A DNA stretch of 64,000 bases from NCBI GenBank assembly GCA_032768795.1, contig CP136494.1, forward strand, positions 1,178,001-1,242,000, given 5' to 3'. Positions 11,996 through 23,673 of the stretch are shown piece by piece. This DNA is from Tremella fuciformis (lineage: Eukaryota; Basidiomycota; Tremellomycetes; Tremellales; Tremellaceae). Below the pieces are notes generated by a model. That model ran no database searches and was not told where the DNA came from. It saw nothing but the letters and a program-made list of their open reading frames with translations. Every line of letters begins with the position of its first letter. Within the stretch, counting starts at the first letter, position 1. A program made the position numbers and the translations under genes.

Positions 11996-12656
11996 GCACG
12001 TCTTTTGGGTCATTCTTGACGACTAACGACTTGACGAACTTGACGAATCACTTCTTCCCTCACAGTGAAATTGCCGCCTGCCTGCCCGACATCTCCGTTC
12101 AGGGCAGTGACAGCGATCACACTCAAGGCCACACACATTCAATCCGCGTCTCACGAGAGGTGGTCGAAAGCAAGAGGAAAGCAGAGAGGAGTAGGAGAAG
12201 CAAGAGCCAGCCGTTGGGTCTACACATGCAGTGTGTACGGCCTCTCCACACGCATGTGAGCCGTCCTTTCTGTCCGGCCAAGCGAGCATCAAGCTGACCG
12301 TAGATCGTATCTCAACGCTTCTTGGCTGCTCCTGCTCCAACATCTCCAAGCCGCTTCGCCTCCTGTATCCATCCATCTCTTCTGACGACACCGCACCCAG
12401 CGGTCCGATCGAGGTGCCATCCCGCATCGGCTTTCATGACATAGCCAAGACCGCCTGCCGACTTTACGACCTGTTACGACTGTACGACTCACGACTGCAC
12501 GACTCAGAACGATACGAGTACCCCTCACGACCAGCAATTTCGGAGACAAACATCGCCGGAATCACACACCACCATCCACACGTTTCGCCCCGTCCGCTCT
12601 CGCCGTCAACATCACGATACCAACACCAGCAACGAGCCTACATCACGACCCCAATC
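10612..12656. promoter_or_regulatory. long divergent intergenic region
   Basis: About 2 kb between the ABC transporter start and the large gene starting at 12657. A TATA-like gcgtataagac sits near 11508. The segment 11830-12050 is pyrimidine-rich and includes a CT microsatellite. The frame just upstream of 12657 is open back to about 12231 but has no in-frame ATG, so it is treated as leader. No protein family, tRNA or repeat recognised. An unspliced or noncoding transcript cannot be excluded. Confidence 0.4.
11963..11995 (+). repeat. CT microsatellite
   Basis: About 33 bases almost wholly of alternating C and T, inside a longer pyrimidine-rich leader-like stretch upstream of the large gene at 12657. 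Confidence 0.9.
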
Positions 12657-15600
12657 ATGCCGTCCCATCTCTTCTCATCCGACGTTCCCCATTTCTCTCA
12701 ATCGCGTTATCTCGCCCCTCCATCCCTCAATGGCCCACCGCCGCCCAGCTATAAATCCACCGCCTCCTCCGGCCTGAAGAGTTCCCTTCGTCGCATTCCC
12801 TCGGCCCTCTTCACTCGTTCGCCACCAAAGAAGGGCGCCTCGAAAGGTACCAAATCCAAACTCTCGGTACTCGTCGACCCGGATGATAAGCCGTCATCGA
12901 TGAGGCCGGTCTCTCGGCCTCTGCCTGCACCTCGCGAGAAGGAGAAGAACGAAAACATTAAAGACAAGTCGCCGCTCAAGCCCAAAACGAAGACGCGCAG
13001 GGCTTTGGCAGACATTCTCGGCTGGGGTTCGCATCATAATTCAAACGTCCCTGCTGCGCAAGCGCCACCTGCGGTACCTCCCAAATCCGCGCAACTCAAG
13101 CCGCAAGCGCCTCCCCCGCCAGAGAAGGCAGAGAAGACGCCTCGCGACGCCATGCAGCTGCGCGTTCCTGCCCTACAGTCAGCAGCTCCGAGCTCCCTTC
13201 GAGCCCCGACGTCCGCTCCCGAGACTCTGGCTCGCGCCAGCATTGGTGAAGACCCCTTCATCCGCCCGGTACAGGGCGCTCAGGTCGTCGAGAAAATGCC
13301 GACCAAATCTGTCGCCCCATCTGTCAAGAGCATCGCCACCGACCGTCGGACGAGCGTCTCTTCGAGCAAGGCCATGTCTGCCAGGACTCATCTCAGCGAC
13401 GAGGCTAGCATCAAGGAGGCTCAGAAAAGGTGAGGCGGGAGATTCCTCGCAAGGCTCAGCTGATTATCAGGACTATCCGCACTGTGCTACCCACCACTGC
13501 GGAGTGCCCCGAGAACTCGCCCGCCAAGGAGAGGCACGTGTCGGTACCGATGACATCCAAGGCGACATTGGTCCAGCTACCTCCACGATCCACGTCTATC
13601 GGCCGTGTCTTGCCTAAAGCACGCCCAATTGCCTCTATCCAAGCGCCGATCGCGGAGCAGGAGCCCCAACCTCTATCGGAAACCAAATCACGGCCCGAGC
13701 CACTCAAGCGGGAGAAGACCAAGTCGAGGATTTGGGGGCTATTGGGAGGGAAGCAGAAGAAGGCTCAGGTCAGACCAGAGATCAGAGTAGTCCGCGATCC
13801 TGAAGCAGCGCCAAGGAGTGGTCAGTCCTCATTGCTGTACAAGTAGCGAGCTCATTCTCTGAAAGGCGTCGATGACGCGTCAAAACCTAATCTTCGAGCT
13901 GCAGTGCAGCATGAGATCAAGCCGTGTGCGTCGACTCGTTCCTCTTTTCGACCCCCAGCTCTTCATATCTCAAAGCCTTCGCAAGATGTAGCCGACCCCG
14001 ATCAGCCGCTTCTCACCGCATCGAGCTCTATGTCCTTCGTCGAGGAGGTGGACAAGGCCTTTGGAGACTCACCTCTGAAGAGTCCGACTTTCTCGGGTAA
14101 AGGCGAGGTTTGGGAGTCGGTCGTGGGGTCGATGGCCGACCGTCCGTCCGTCGACGGCCAGCGACATACGATCGAAGCTCTTATGGCTCCTCGCGGACTG
14201 CCTAAACGCAAAAGCCTGACAGGACTATTCGGCTCGGCCATCAAGAAGGCTGGGCAAGCGCACAAGCTAGCGTCTCCTCCAGAGTCTCCTACGACTCGGG
14301 CCTCCGCCAATTCGAAGCTCGCCCCCTTTGGCAATCCCATCAAGCTGAAGTCACTCGCTGAAGACATTGAGGAAGCCTCGCGAGAGGAGATCAAGTCGTC
14401 TCCTGTGTACCGCAGTCGCTTTGGGAACTTCCACGGCGCGCAACTTGACATCTCCGATGGTAGGTTGTTCGTCCCAGTCTAAGCTGAGTCTTATGGTCCA
14501 GGTGATCTGTCCAGCGCCGCAGCGGCCACTTCGCAGCTGCTTAACCTCGTGACCACCTTCGACTTCTCGCCATCGTCTCATATTTCCGGTGTCAACTCCC
14601 GAAAACCGTCATTGGCGGCGATGAGCTCTTTCGCGTCGCTGCGAGAGGGCTTCAACGGTAGCCCGACACCTATCAGAAAAATCAAGTCGGCCATGTTGTC
14701 CGAGAAGATATCGGGCAGTCCCTTGCGAGAGCACGGCAATGTCAGTCCCCTCAAGTTGGCGTTGCATCGATCGCAGGTGTCGAACAGACCCTCACCCTCA
14801 CCCAAGGTTTCCACACCAAATGTCAGTCCTGGCGTCGCGACGACGACGAGTCTGGTCAAGAAGGGGATGCGCAACATTTTTGCGCCCCCCTCGCCCGTGC
14901 CGCCACCGCGGCCCATTCCTCTGGCTGTACCAAGATCCGCGGATCGTCCAGAATCGATCGGATTCGCCACGCGACTGTCGATGTCCTCAGCCGTGCAAGT
15001 CGTTGACGACAAGGTGGGCATGGGGCAGACAATGGGCCCTGAAGCCATACGGGCGAGATTATCCCGATTCGAGGACGCGGAGGACGTGCCACAAGACCTT
15101 CAAGCTCTCTTCATCGACATTGATGTCGATTTTGATGTCTCAATCCTGTCGGCTCCACCCTCGCCTGACTTCCGGCGCGCATCAGCGCTTGGTCTCCCTG
15201 CGCTGCCGGCTGCCGATCGGAAAGTATCTCGTCGACCTGCGCAACACAAGGCTCCGTCTGTACCTCTGCCACCTCTTCCTGATGTTGAAGGCCCGTCTTT
15301 ATGCCTACCAACCCCTTCACCTCCCTCCGTAGAGTATGGCAGGCGCACTCTCGGCTCGGTGCAACATTCGGTTTGGTCCGATTACCTGGCGCCAGGAGAC
15401 GCGGAGAACCGCATGTCCTTCGACTTCACGAGTGAATACAACAAGCTTGACCAAGGCGACACGCGAGCTTCTTTCGTGGATGCGGTACGGCGCGTTGGGA
15501 GCAGGGACATACTCGCTCCTTCGCGAGAGAATACGCCTGAAGCTGGTCTTCCTTCTGTGGATTCGCCCAGAGCAGACTCGCCAGATCATGGGTCGGAAGA

Positions 15601-18340
15601 CTCGGCATCAGCCTGCCTGGACGGAGTGACGGAGACTCAGCATGGCCACGGGACCGAAGAGGCTGTGTCGCTCTACCTCAACGCAAACCTGAGTATCGAG
15701 CAGGAGTCGGACATATTCGCCGATGCGCCAGACAGCGAGTCAGAAGAAGAGGAGCACCAGGTCCTTCACGCGACCATTCGAGACAGGCGCGAACCCTTCC
15801 GAGGCCAGCTCGCATTCCAGCAGCACGTATACACCTTGAAGACCTCGCCCGCGCCGACCCCGACGGTGCCCGACGCCCATCAGGCTGAGATGCCATATCC
15901 TGCGTCGGACAAACACCAGCCGCGAAGTCATTCGCACAGGCGAGGCGAGAGCGTGTTGAGCATCATGACCATGTCATCTATCGGCGAGGTCATTGAGACG
16001 GGTATTGCAGGCGACTACACCAACTACTTCGACAAAGAGTTTGCCAACGCCATCCCCGTTGCTCCTACTGGACCTTTGCCGCCCCTTCCCCAAGTCGCAT
16101 CCAACATGGCTTTCTCCTTCACTTCCACGCATGCGAAGAAGGATTCGGTCGGCAGTGTCTGCTCAGCTTTGAACGTCCCCAGACCAAGCGGCAGGCAGGG
16201 ACACCATCGACGCAACTCCAGCATCCAATCGATCGACTCGATGGGCGACATCGAGGCATATACGAATACGTTCAACGTTGGTCCGCCGGTGTCCATGCAC
16301 AATGCACGCCGCTCCTCGTATATCTCCAAACATCGCAAGAGCGGGTCGTTTGACTCCAGTCGGGGGCGAAGTGACTGGGCCGCGCATCGACGCAACTCGT
16401 CCGTGGACAGTGTTGCATCCAACGTCAGCGCTTCTCGCCTCGTCCGTCCCGGACTTGGAGAGAGGATGTTCCATCTCGACGGGGGCGTGCAGCTCACTGC
16501 CATCACCGGATCACCACCCGACCCTTCGCCCTCACGCTTGCGACCTCGCCCATCACATGAGAGTATACTTAGCCGTCATGCGCAGTCTCCTGAGTCCCTC
16601 ATGGCCAGATCTCTCCATTCGCCAGAGTCACTTCTTGCTCCGGAGGCTGAGGCTCGCGGCCGAGATCACCGACTTTCAGCTAAATCGACCGACGAGTCGT
16701 TCTTCGGATGCGCTACGAAAGCGCAGCAGGGAAAAAGGGACTTTGCGATGCGCTTCCGACCTGTGTCGGACGTCTCGCTTGCCAGCTCTGAGAGCGAGGC
16801 ACAGGACGACACCTTCGTCCATATCCCTCGGTACAATCAGTGCGTGTCGGTGCAACAGGAGGACGAGGATGACTGCTTGGAAGGCGATGGAGAGGACACA
16901 GCCATTCTGACGCCTCTGCGTGGCACGATGACGACGGGCAGGCAGATGCTTGCTTCTTCCATCTCGCGGCCCGCCAAGCCCAGAGGTCATGCCCGGCGCC
17001 GTCCTGCTCCTCTGGATATGTCAGCCTTTGACCCTCCTCTCGCCACCCCGGGCCTCACGTCACCCTCGGCATCCGAGACATCTGGTCGTGCGTCCCTTGA
17101 CACGGCGATCTCGGATGGATTCTCGGTATTCCGTGCTCGGCCCAGAGGTGCAGGTCATCAGCGGCAAAAGTCTTCGGCTGGCGTGGTCCCTCAGCCTACA
17201 ATCAGGGAAGAGCCGTCCATGGCCACGCTGCGAGCGGCAAAGACTTCAAACGGCCCTTCACACCAGGCGAGCAGGGCGACCCTGCGCGAGCCAAAGATCG
17301 CCAAATGGAGCAGCGGCGCCGAGAGCGACTTGGAAAGCGAGGCCGATATCGACGTCGTCAGCAACTGGCTCAAGTTGCAGCGCGAAGCCGACGACGAGTG
17401 CCGCCGGAACCAGATGGAATGGGCTGACAGCGAGGAGACTCGCATGGTCCTGGCCGGTGAGTGCTAGTCGGCCTCTTCTTCGAATGGCGCCGCTGACAGC
17501 CAGACTTTGCGGTGCCAAACACCTTTGAGCAGATTGCCGACTTCCTGCACAGCTCGAATCAGGCTTACAAGCCTCTGCCATCTCTGCCGTCTCAGACCGC
17601 GGTCCACCGGCGCAAGTCATCCCTGTCAAACTCGCGCGCCCTCAAATCGCCATACGGCCTGCCCCTGCCCAAGCCCGTCCAGATAGAGCGAAAGAAAGGC
17701 TCTCTGATCACCAAATTCGAGCGGACCAACTCTGCAACATCGTCCACGTTCAACTTTGCCGACGACGACCCGCTCTCCCTGGCCGTCGCCTCCTCGCGCC
17801 CGTGGGATCTGAGCGGCCGCGGCTCGGGCGAGTCGCAAATCAAGACTATGTTCGCGCGCGCGACGCCCGCCTCGCCCGCACCGAAGGTCTCGCTGGACCC
17901 CGCGTCGCCGTTCAACTTCCAGCTTCCTGCCTTTGACGCCTTCGGTCTGAAGAAGCAAGCCGAGGCGGACAAACCGAGCGACGGCCGGCCGCTGCAAGAA
18001 GAGAGAAGCCGCGTCACAAGCTCGGCGCGGCGCCAGGCGCTCGGATGGGGGCGCCGGCGCATGTCCGACGGGCCGGACAAGGTCACTGACGTGCCCGATA
18101 TGCCGGCTGTGCCGTCGAAGACGGTCAGGATCGGGAGCGGTGTCAACGTCCGTGCGCTCGTGGCGGAGAAGGAGAACCAGATGCAGGCTGTGGCTGGCGA
18201 CACGTGAGTCGCTCAATGGGAGGATGGAGCTGACTAGCAGACGTACGAGGACTCGAAAGCACTCTGGGGCAGGTGCGAGAAGAGCCAGAAGGGTGCCGTC
18301 GCTTGCTCAGTCCATCAGGGCCGGCGCGATGAGGGTGTGA
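12657..18340 (+). CDS. large low-complexity protein of unknown function
   Basis: Not recognised. Six exons fit: 12657 to about 13431, about 13471-13845 (end unclear), about 13866-14459, about 14502-17458, about 17505-18204, and 18241-18340, joined by introns of about 37-50 bases. The product is about 1,800 residues, rich in Ser, Pro, Arg and charged residues, and has no visible enzyme domain, signal peptide or membrane span. Repeated blocks are basic-Ser sites followed by SxxSxxSMGDIE-like text: HRRGESVLSIMTMSSIGEV near 15940, HRRNSSIQSIDSMGDIEAY near 16210 and HRRNSSVDSVASN near 16390. RRxSS fits consensus sites for PKA-type kinases. A conserved-looking segment VSNWLKLQREADDE lies near 17360. 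Probably a phosphorylated scaffold or cortical protein (inference only). Confidence 0.7.
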
Positions 18341-18591
18341 TCTATGTACATACAGTAGTGGGAGTGTGGGTGCATACCTGCTTTATTTCTTAGTCTTTCT
18401 CGCCTTTTTCCTACTTCTTGTAACATCCATGCGCTTGCATGCCGTTTTTCCTTCTCATGCGCGAGCCCTGCCCGTCTCGTAGAGTCACCACGTACGGGAT
18501 CAGCACGCAGTGTCACCAATTGCCACGATCTCGATGTCGCTGTCGGCCTCGAATCCAGTGTGCATACAAACAAGCCAGTATTACGCTCTAC

Positions 18592-20896
18592 TCATCTAAA
18601 ATTCAACTTGATCAGAAACAACAGGATAGAGCTGAGGACATGGACAGATGTCCAGCCTCACGAGTCAGCCGATACGCAAGCAATTGCCTGCATCAGGGGA
18701 CTCACCACAAGCCGGCACAAGCTCCGGGTATTCCCTCATCTCGTCGAGACCGATGGTCGTGACGTCCACGCCGAAAGCGTAGAGCATGACTTGCCTCGCC
18801 ACAAACGAGCTGATGAGCTCCGACCCCTGCGCATCAGCCTCGCACGCCTTGGTCAGATTTGACTGACCCAGATGGCGCACGACGCCGTGAACGTCAGACC
18901 AAACGTATACGGATCCTCGGGGGACGGGTGGAAACGGAAGAAAGGGTACACCTCTGCCTATGAGCGTGCAGCCTGAGGGAGAGCGCACACCTCGGCTCAC
19001 GGCTGTTCGGCCCGAAATGCAGGATCGATAGCCAGCCCAGAAAACCCAGCATCGTTACGTTTTGGGCGAGGCCCCGGCAGTAGAAGGTCGTGGCGACCGT
19101 GTCGACGTGGTCCTCGTAGCTTTGGGGATAGCCGATGATGATCTGCAAGGCTCGATGGAAGAGCTTGGTCATTTGCACGGGGAAGATGACAACGACGCTG
19201 ATCGAGCTGAGCAGCTGGACCGTCGCGAATTGCTGCGGTGATCGAAGCCGGGCAAACTGTCGACCTCAGTGTCAGAAGTAGGGGGCCAACCTGACTCACC
19301 AGATTACGATGATATACGAAGAAGACGAGTTGGAAGAACAAGCGATAGACGAACAGGAGAGCTCGCGACCGCACCTTCGAGCTGAGGATGTAAAACGAGA
19401 CGCCGGCGAGAAGCTGGACCGCTCTCAATCAGCCCGGTTCCAGACTCTCTATTGTTGAACTGACTGATTACCCAGGAGTAGACCCATGTTCCAGCATCGA
19501 GCGAGGTGTGCGGCAGTGTCGAGAGGAACAAGCTCGTATACGCTGCAAATCAATTACTAGCCTGCTCATCGACGGTAGCCTTACCTTGTCCTACGATGAC
19601 GGAAAAGCAGGCAATGCCCACGACTGCCATGAACCACATGAACCGGCGAAATGAGGCCGGGATGCGACGCGAAAACGGCTGGCTCAGTCTGCGATCAAGG
19701 TCAATCCTGGTCGATGTTTCCCCAACTCGGCCTCACTTGGTGGGTATGGCTGGGGCATCGTGGCGATAAGTGTGCCGCTTGTCCCGACGCAGCTTTGAGA
19801 AACAAGCAAGAGCGGGCATGAGCATGGCGATGAAGCTCAGCGTGACCCAAAAGGCTGCCAGGATCAACACATGTCGCTACCAGCCATGCGGCGTACTCTT
19901 CCGCTCCCAGTCCACATCATCTGCCGGGTCGTGCGCTTTCCATCTTTCCCTCAGGTTGAAAAGGTCGAGATGATGCGCCCCCAGGCCGATGAGCAGGGTA
20001 GAGCCCCAGAAAAGGAAGTAGCTAGCCTTGCCGCCAAGAGACGACGGCCACCAGTCTGGCTTTCAGTCCATGCCGCGAGAAGCTGCTTAAGCGTCTGCCC
20101 ACTTAGACGGTAGAGGGAGAAGAGGTTTGTGATGAAGAACAAGGCGACAGCGAGGTATATTCTAAGCGCATGAGCCGCAGTGGACAGCTCAGAGCCCCCA
20201 GACGCACCCAAAATACCTGTTATCAACGTTAACCTCACAGACGAGCGGGCTGACCTACCAAACCAAGAAGACGGCGAAGTTGATATCGGGCGGTAAAGCC
20301 GGCTCGTCTCCCGTATCTGTCCCGTTCTCATGGGGCTTCTTGGGCCATGGCACATCGGGAAACGGGTCATCTGCATAGGGGTCCATGACCGGGAACGGGA
20401 CTGCGACCCAGAGCCAGACCTTCAGATTAGTACCGGGAGCGACGACGAGTGATGAGGCTTACGGCGAGACACGGTAGCAAGACGAGGATGAAGTGCCGCA
20501 TCCAGAAGCTTGACAGCCAGCGGTCGACGGTCTTCCTACCCGGCTGGCTCGTCAGCTGTGCTGACTCGCGTAGCGCTGGAGACGGACGCGGAAGAAGAGC
20601 TTGCTCCAGCCTGCCGTCTCCTCATTCTCCACCAAGCTCGCTCGCCTCGCCGCTCGGGCCGCCCGGGCAGACGAAGGTGCTTGGAGATCAGGCCTGGCCT
20701 GCGCGTCCGATGTGGGCGGCGCAGGTGTACGAAGACGACCCGCAGGGCTGTGGAGAGGCGGTCTCTGGCGCGTTCGCCTGGGGGAGTTGCCGGTATCTCG
20801 CCGTCAGCCCCGCTGGTCTCGGCTGAAGGGGACGGGTAGCTCACCCCAAAGTCCCTGCTGGTGTCGCTCGCTCCCTTTGCTGAGTGGGGTGAACAT
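18592..20896 (-). CDS. conserved multi-pass membrane protein, unknown function
   Basis: Reconstructed from about ten short exons. The first starts MFTPLSKGSERHQQG at 20896. The end reads ACGWTSVHVL and KLNFR before the TGA at 18592-18594. Hydrophobic segments visible on the minus strand include FILVLLPCLAVWLWVAVPF, FFITNLFSLYRL, ASYFLFWGSTLLIGLG, HVLILAAFWVTLSFIAMLM, FMWFMAVVGIACFSVI and NVTMLGFLGWLSILHFG, so at least seven spans are likely. A loop rich in Asp/Pro (DPYADDPFPDVPWPKKP) follows the first span, and YPFFRFHPSPEDPYTFGL precedes the C-terminal part. The pattern looks like a widely conserved fungal membrane family, but I cannot name it. Several splice sites are approximate, notably the 41-base intron at 18827-18867. 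Confidence 0.65.
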
Positions 20897-21177
20897 GATC
20901 GGAGCTCAGGACTGCTCAGCCCTCATCACTCCCGCGCTGCTCTTCAAGCTGCTGCGGTCACTGTCGCTGCATGGTGGGGTAAATGACTACCGATGCTCTA
21001 AAGATGAAACGAGACGGACCGGTCCGAGCACGTTCCCATTTCCATATTCCCCGTTTCAGCTTTGCTCATACTGATCACATGCCGCTTTACAGATGAGGTC
21101 GAACAAGTGAGGAGAAGCTGCAGACTGCCTATCGCTGACCAGAAGACCCAATACATCTTATCTAGCTGTATACATAA

Positions 21178-23159
21178 TCAGGTCCTACCTTCTTTCAATT
21201 TGTAGAGGGTCACATCGCCGCTGACAACGTCATATACTGAATAGACGTTCTTCAAGAACAGGTCGCCCACAAGCACATAGTCGACTGACGCGTCAGCTTG
21301 CCGCAGGAGCAGCGCCATGGACCGACTGACAACTATCGATAGACGCCACCATACCGCAGCACCATCCAGGTTCTAACTCGTCTCCCCTGCGCCATCAGCT
21401 GGCCATTATGAAAGCGACGAGAGCCTGACACGATGTCCTCGTAGGGAATCTGGAATGTGACGCCATTGAAGGTCATGCTGACGGGTATGTTCGTACTGTT
21501 GCACTGCAAGACGTACGATTCGTAGCCCTGATCATCGGTGACCCAGTAAATATAGCCCGCGTTGAAAGCTGCGTAGAAGGGGAGCAGGTACTGGCCGTCA
21601 GTCGACACCTCGAGCGCCAAGCACCAGGACGAACATTGGACGGTACGTAGAACGCGGTGGTCCTACTCGCATCAGCCTGACTCCTTTCGTGTCTTCACTA
21701 GCCACGACTTGCCCCGTATCCATGATGCTGATGAAGTCAGCGGCGAGCACCGTCGAGCCTACGTTCATGGAGTCTGTTTTGACCGTGTACCAGGCCGGGA
21801 CGTAAGACGGGTCGCTCGAGTCGTCCACATGGGTGATGGTGACCTTTGAACTGGCATCCAGGTGAGAGCTGGGCTCAGCCACGAGACCATGCTACCCAGA
21901 GTGACTCACTCGTCGTCGACGGATCCCAGCGCCAGCTCGCCTAAGCCCCATCAGCGCTTGTAGGGCAAGTCTGCGAGAAAAGCTCACTCTCCACGTTGAT
22001 GTTGGTCGAGAGCCAGAAGCCTGCGAGAGGCTGGTCCAGCATCCCCTCATCGTACATCTGCTTGAAGACAGGCGGGACATCCGGGTCCGTCGCGCCCGCC
22101 TCTAGTCCCACGCCGAGAATTCCGCTCTGGAAGAACCCCTGGTTCTGTAGGTTTTGGTCGATTGACGTGGCCGCCAGCACCGTCACGTTGTCCAGGTGCA
22201 AGTCGCCGACGGTGATGCTCGCTATGGTATAGCATCCTTCCACGGTGCCCAGACCTGTGCTCAGCCGTGTCGCACCATCAGCCGCGCTCGCACGTACCGT
22301 ACGCGATCGATCCGGACTGACAGTTGTTCGGGTCATCGATGGTGATGGGCTGGACCATACCGGCTGACTTGCACGTATCGCAGGCGGTCGACGGCACCCA
22401 GAGGCGGGCGGAGCCTGTATCAGCCTGCATCATTAGACCGCGGCCCGGCCTCAAGCCGTAAAGTAAGTGTTGGCTTACCACGACAGGCGTGTCGACGCCA
22501 TTGATCTGGATCGTCAAGACGTACGCGACGCCATTGGCGGTCTTCGAGTCGAGCGGGGCAGTGGTGTGCGTAGGCACATACGACGTCGAGGTCATTGACC
22601 CCAACGCCGAGGTCGAGCCGCTGACCGCCGATCCAGAAGCCGAGGCGGACTGGGAAGTGGGTATCGAAACAGAGGCCGACATCGAGTCAGAGGCAGGTAC
22701 CGATACCGACGCCGAAGCTGATGAATGCGCGCCGACAGAGGACGATCCGGCGGCAGATGAGAGGGACGCCGATGCTGAAGCCGAGGTAATCATCGACGCT
22801 GACATGGATGAGACGTCCTCCCGTCGGTGCATATTGACTCGATCATGGAGGCCGCTTCTTGCTGTCGGACCTGCCGACTGGTGGAATGCCGAGGTGACAC
22901 CGTTGTGGGAGGTGGGACGAGATCTCCCGTCTTGCGGTGGAATCCGCGGCCCTCGTCTATTGTCTTTCTGGAAGGATGTGGGCGGATGTGGGACTACTGA
23001 GCTTCGTCGAAGGTTTGCAAAACTTGGGAGATCATGTTGGACGCGCTTGAGCTTGATTCGCGAGCTTTGAGCTGCTTCCGACACCGTCAGGAGATTCAGT
23101 AAGATCATTAGGAATAGGACATAAGATCTCCGCGCCTGCTGCCAAGGCGGCCCCGGCAT
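21178..23159 (-). CDS. secreted pepsin-like aspartic protease
   Basis: Family A1 endopeptidase. The ATG at 23157-23159 starts MPGPPWQQ, followed by a hydrophobic signal segment (SYVLFLMILLNLLTVSEA). A long Ser/Ala-rich low-complexity propeptide follows (about 22560-22800). The first catalytic Asp is in ADTGSARLWVPS, just after an intron, and the second is in SIMDTG, continued by TTAFYVPSN after another intron. The C-terminus LVGDLFLKNVYSVYD is the usual flap-side strand, and the stop is at 21178-21180. About nine exons. The intron after the second active-site Asp has a GC donor (21712-21663). Probably secreted or wall-associated; no GPI signal is visible at the end. Exon edges in the last third are uncertain. 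Confidence 0.82.
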
Positions 23160-23673
23160 CCTGCCTGCTCTCGACCTCTGCAAAGCAATCCGTCGAGCTT
23201 GCAGCGGGCGGCGAGCAGCAACCCGCTAGACGACACACGACATGATCCCAATTGACCACACAGGGCTAGCAACGAGACAGAAGAGGAGTGATGAACGTGC
23301 AGTGCGGTGTTAGACGAAGGAGGAAGGCGAGGTGTCGTGTTGCCCGCCAACCATTGTGCCCTTCTCCGTGCTTTTCACCTGCAGACATCGCCCGACATCG
23401 TCGCAGACGACGCGACGCGAGCTTTGTCTGACGCGAGAGACGCGGAAGGGGTCAGGGGAGGCGAGAAAGGAGATACGGGAAAGGAGCGGCAAAGGAGCCT
23501 CGGCGCCGTGCGTGGCCGCGGGCTCGGATTCCGTCCATGTTAGTCGCTGGCCCGTCGTCCAGCTAGGCAGATCTGCGAGATCAAGCCTCAATCTGGCTCA
23601 CAAGCGAGACCTCCAGGACCACATTCGCACGCCATCTCGTGTCGCACGTTGCAGATGCATGCTGTCGAGGCAC
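23160..23673. promoter_or_regulatory. intergenic region between MAS1 stop and protease start
   Basis: About 514 bases. It should hold the protease promoter and the MAS1 3' end is just to its right. No gene, repeat or recognised site seen. Confidence 0.4.

Noticed and set aside
12231..12656. N-terminal extension of the large unknown protein
   Set aside because: The frame is open but begins with GTG and has no in-frame ATG before 12657; pyrimidine-rich leader is more likely.
18848..18867. Apparent 20-base intron in the multi-pass membrane protein gene
   Set aside because: Extending to the next in-frame acceptor (gctgatgcgcag, ending at 18827) gives an ordinary 41-base intron with a normal branch motif and a sensible protein join.
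21600..21650. Apparent 26-base intron or frameshift in the protease gene after VPSN
   Set aside because: A 44-base intron ending ctgacggccag keeps phase and uses the window's usual branch-to-AG spacing.
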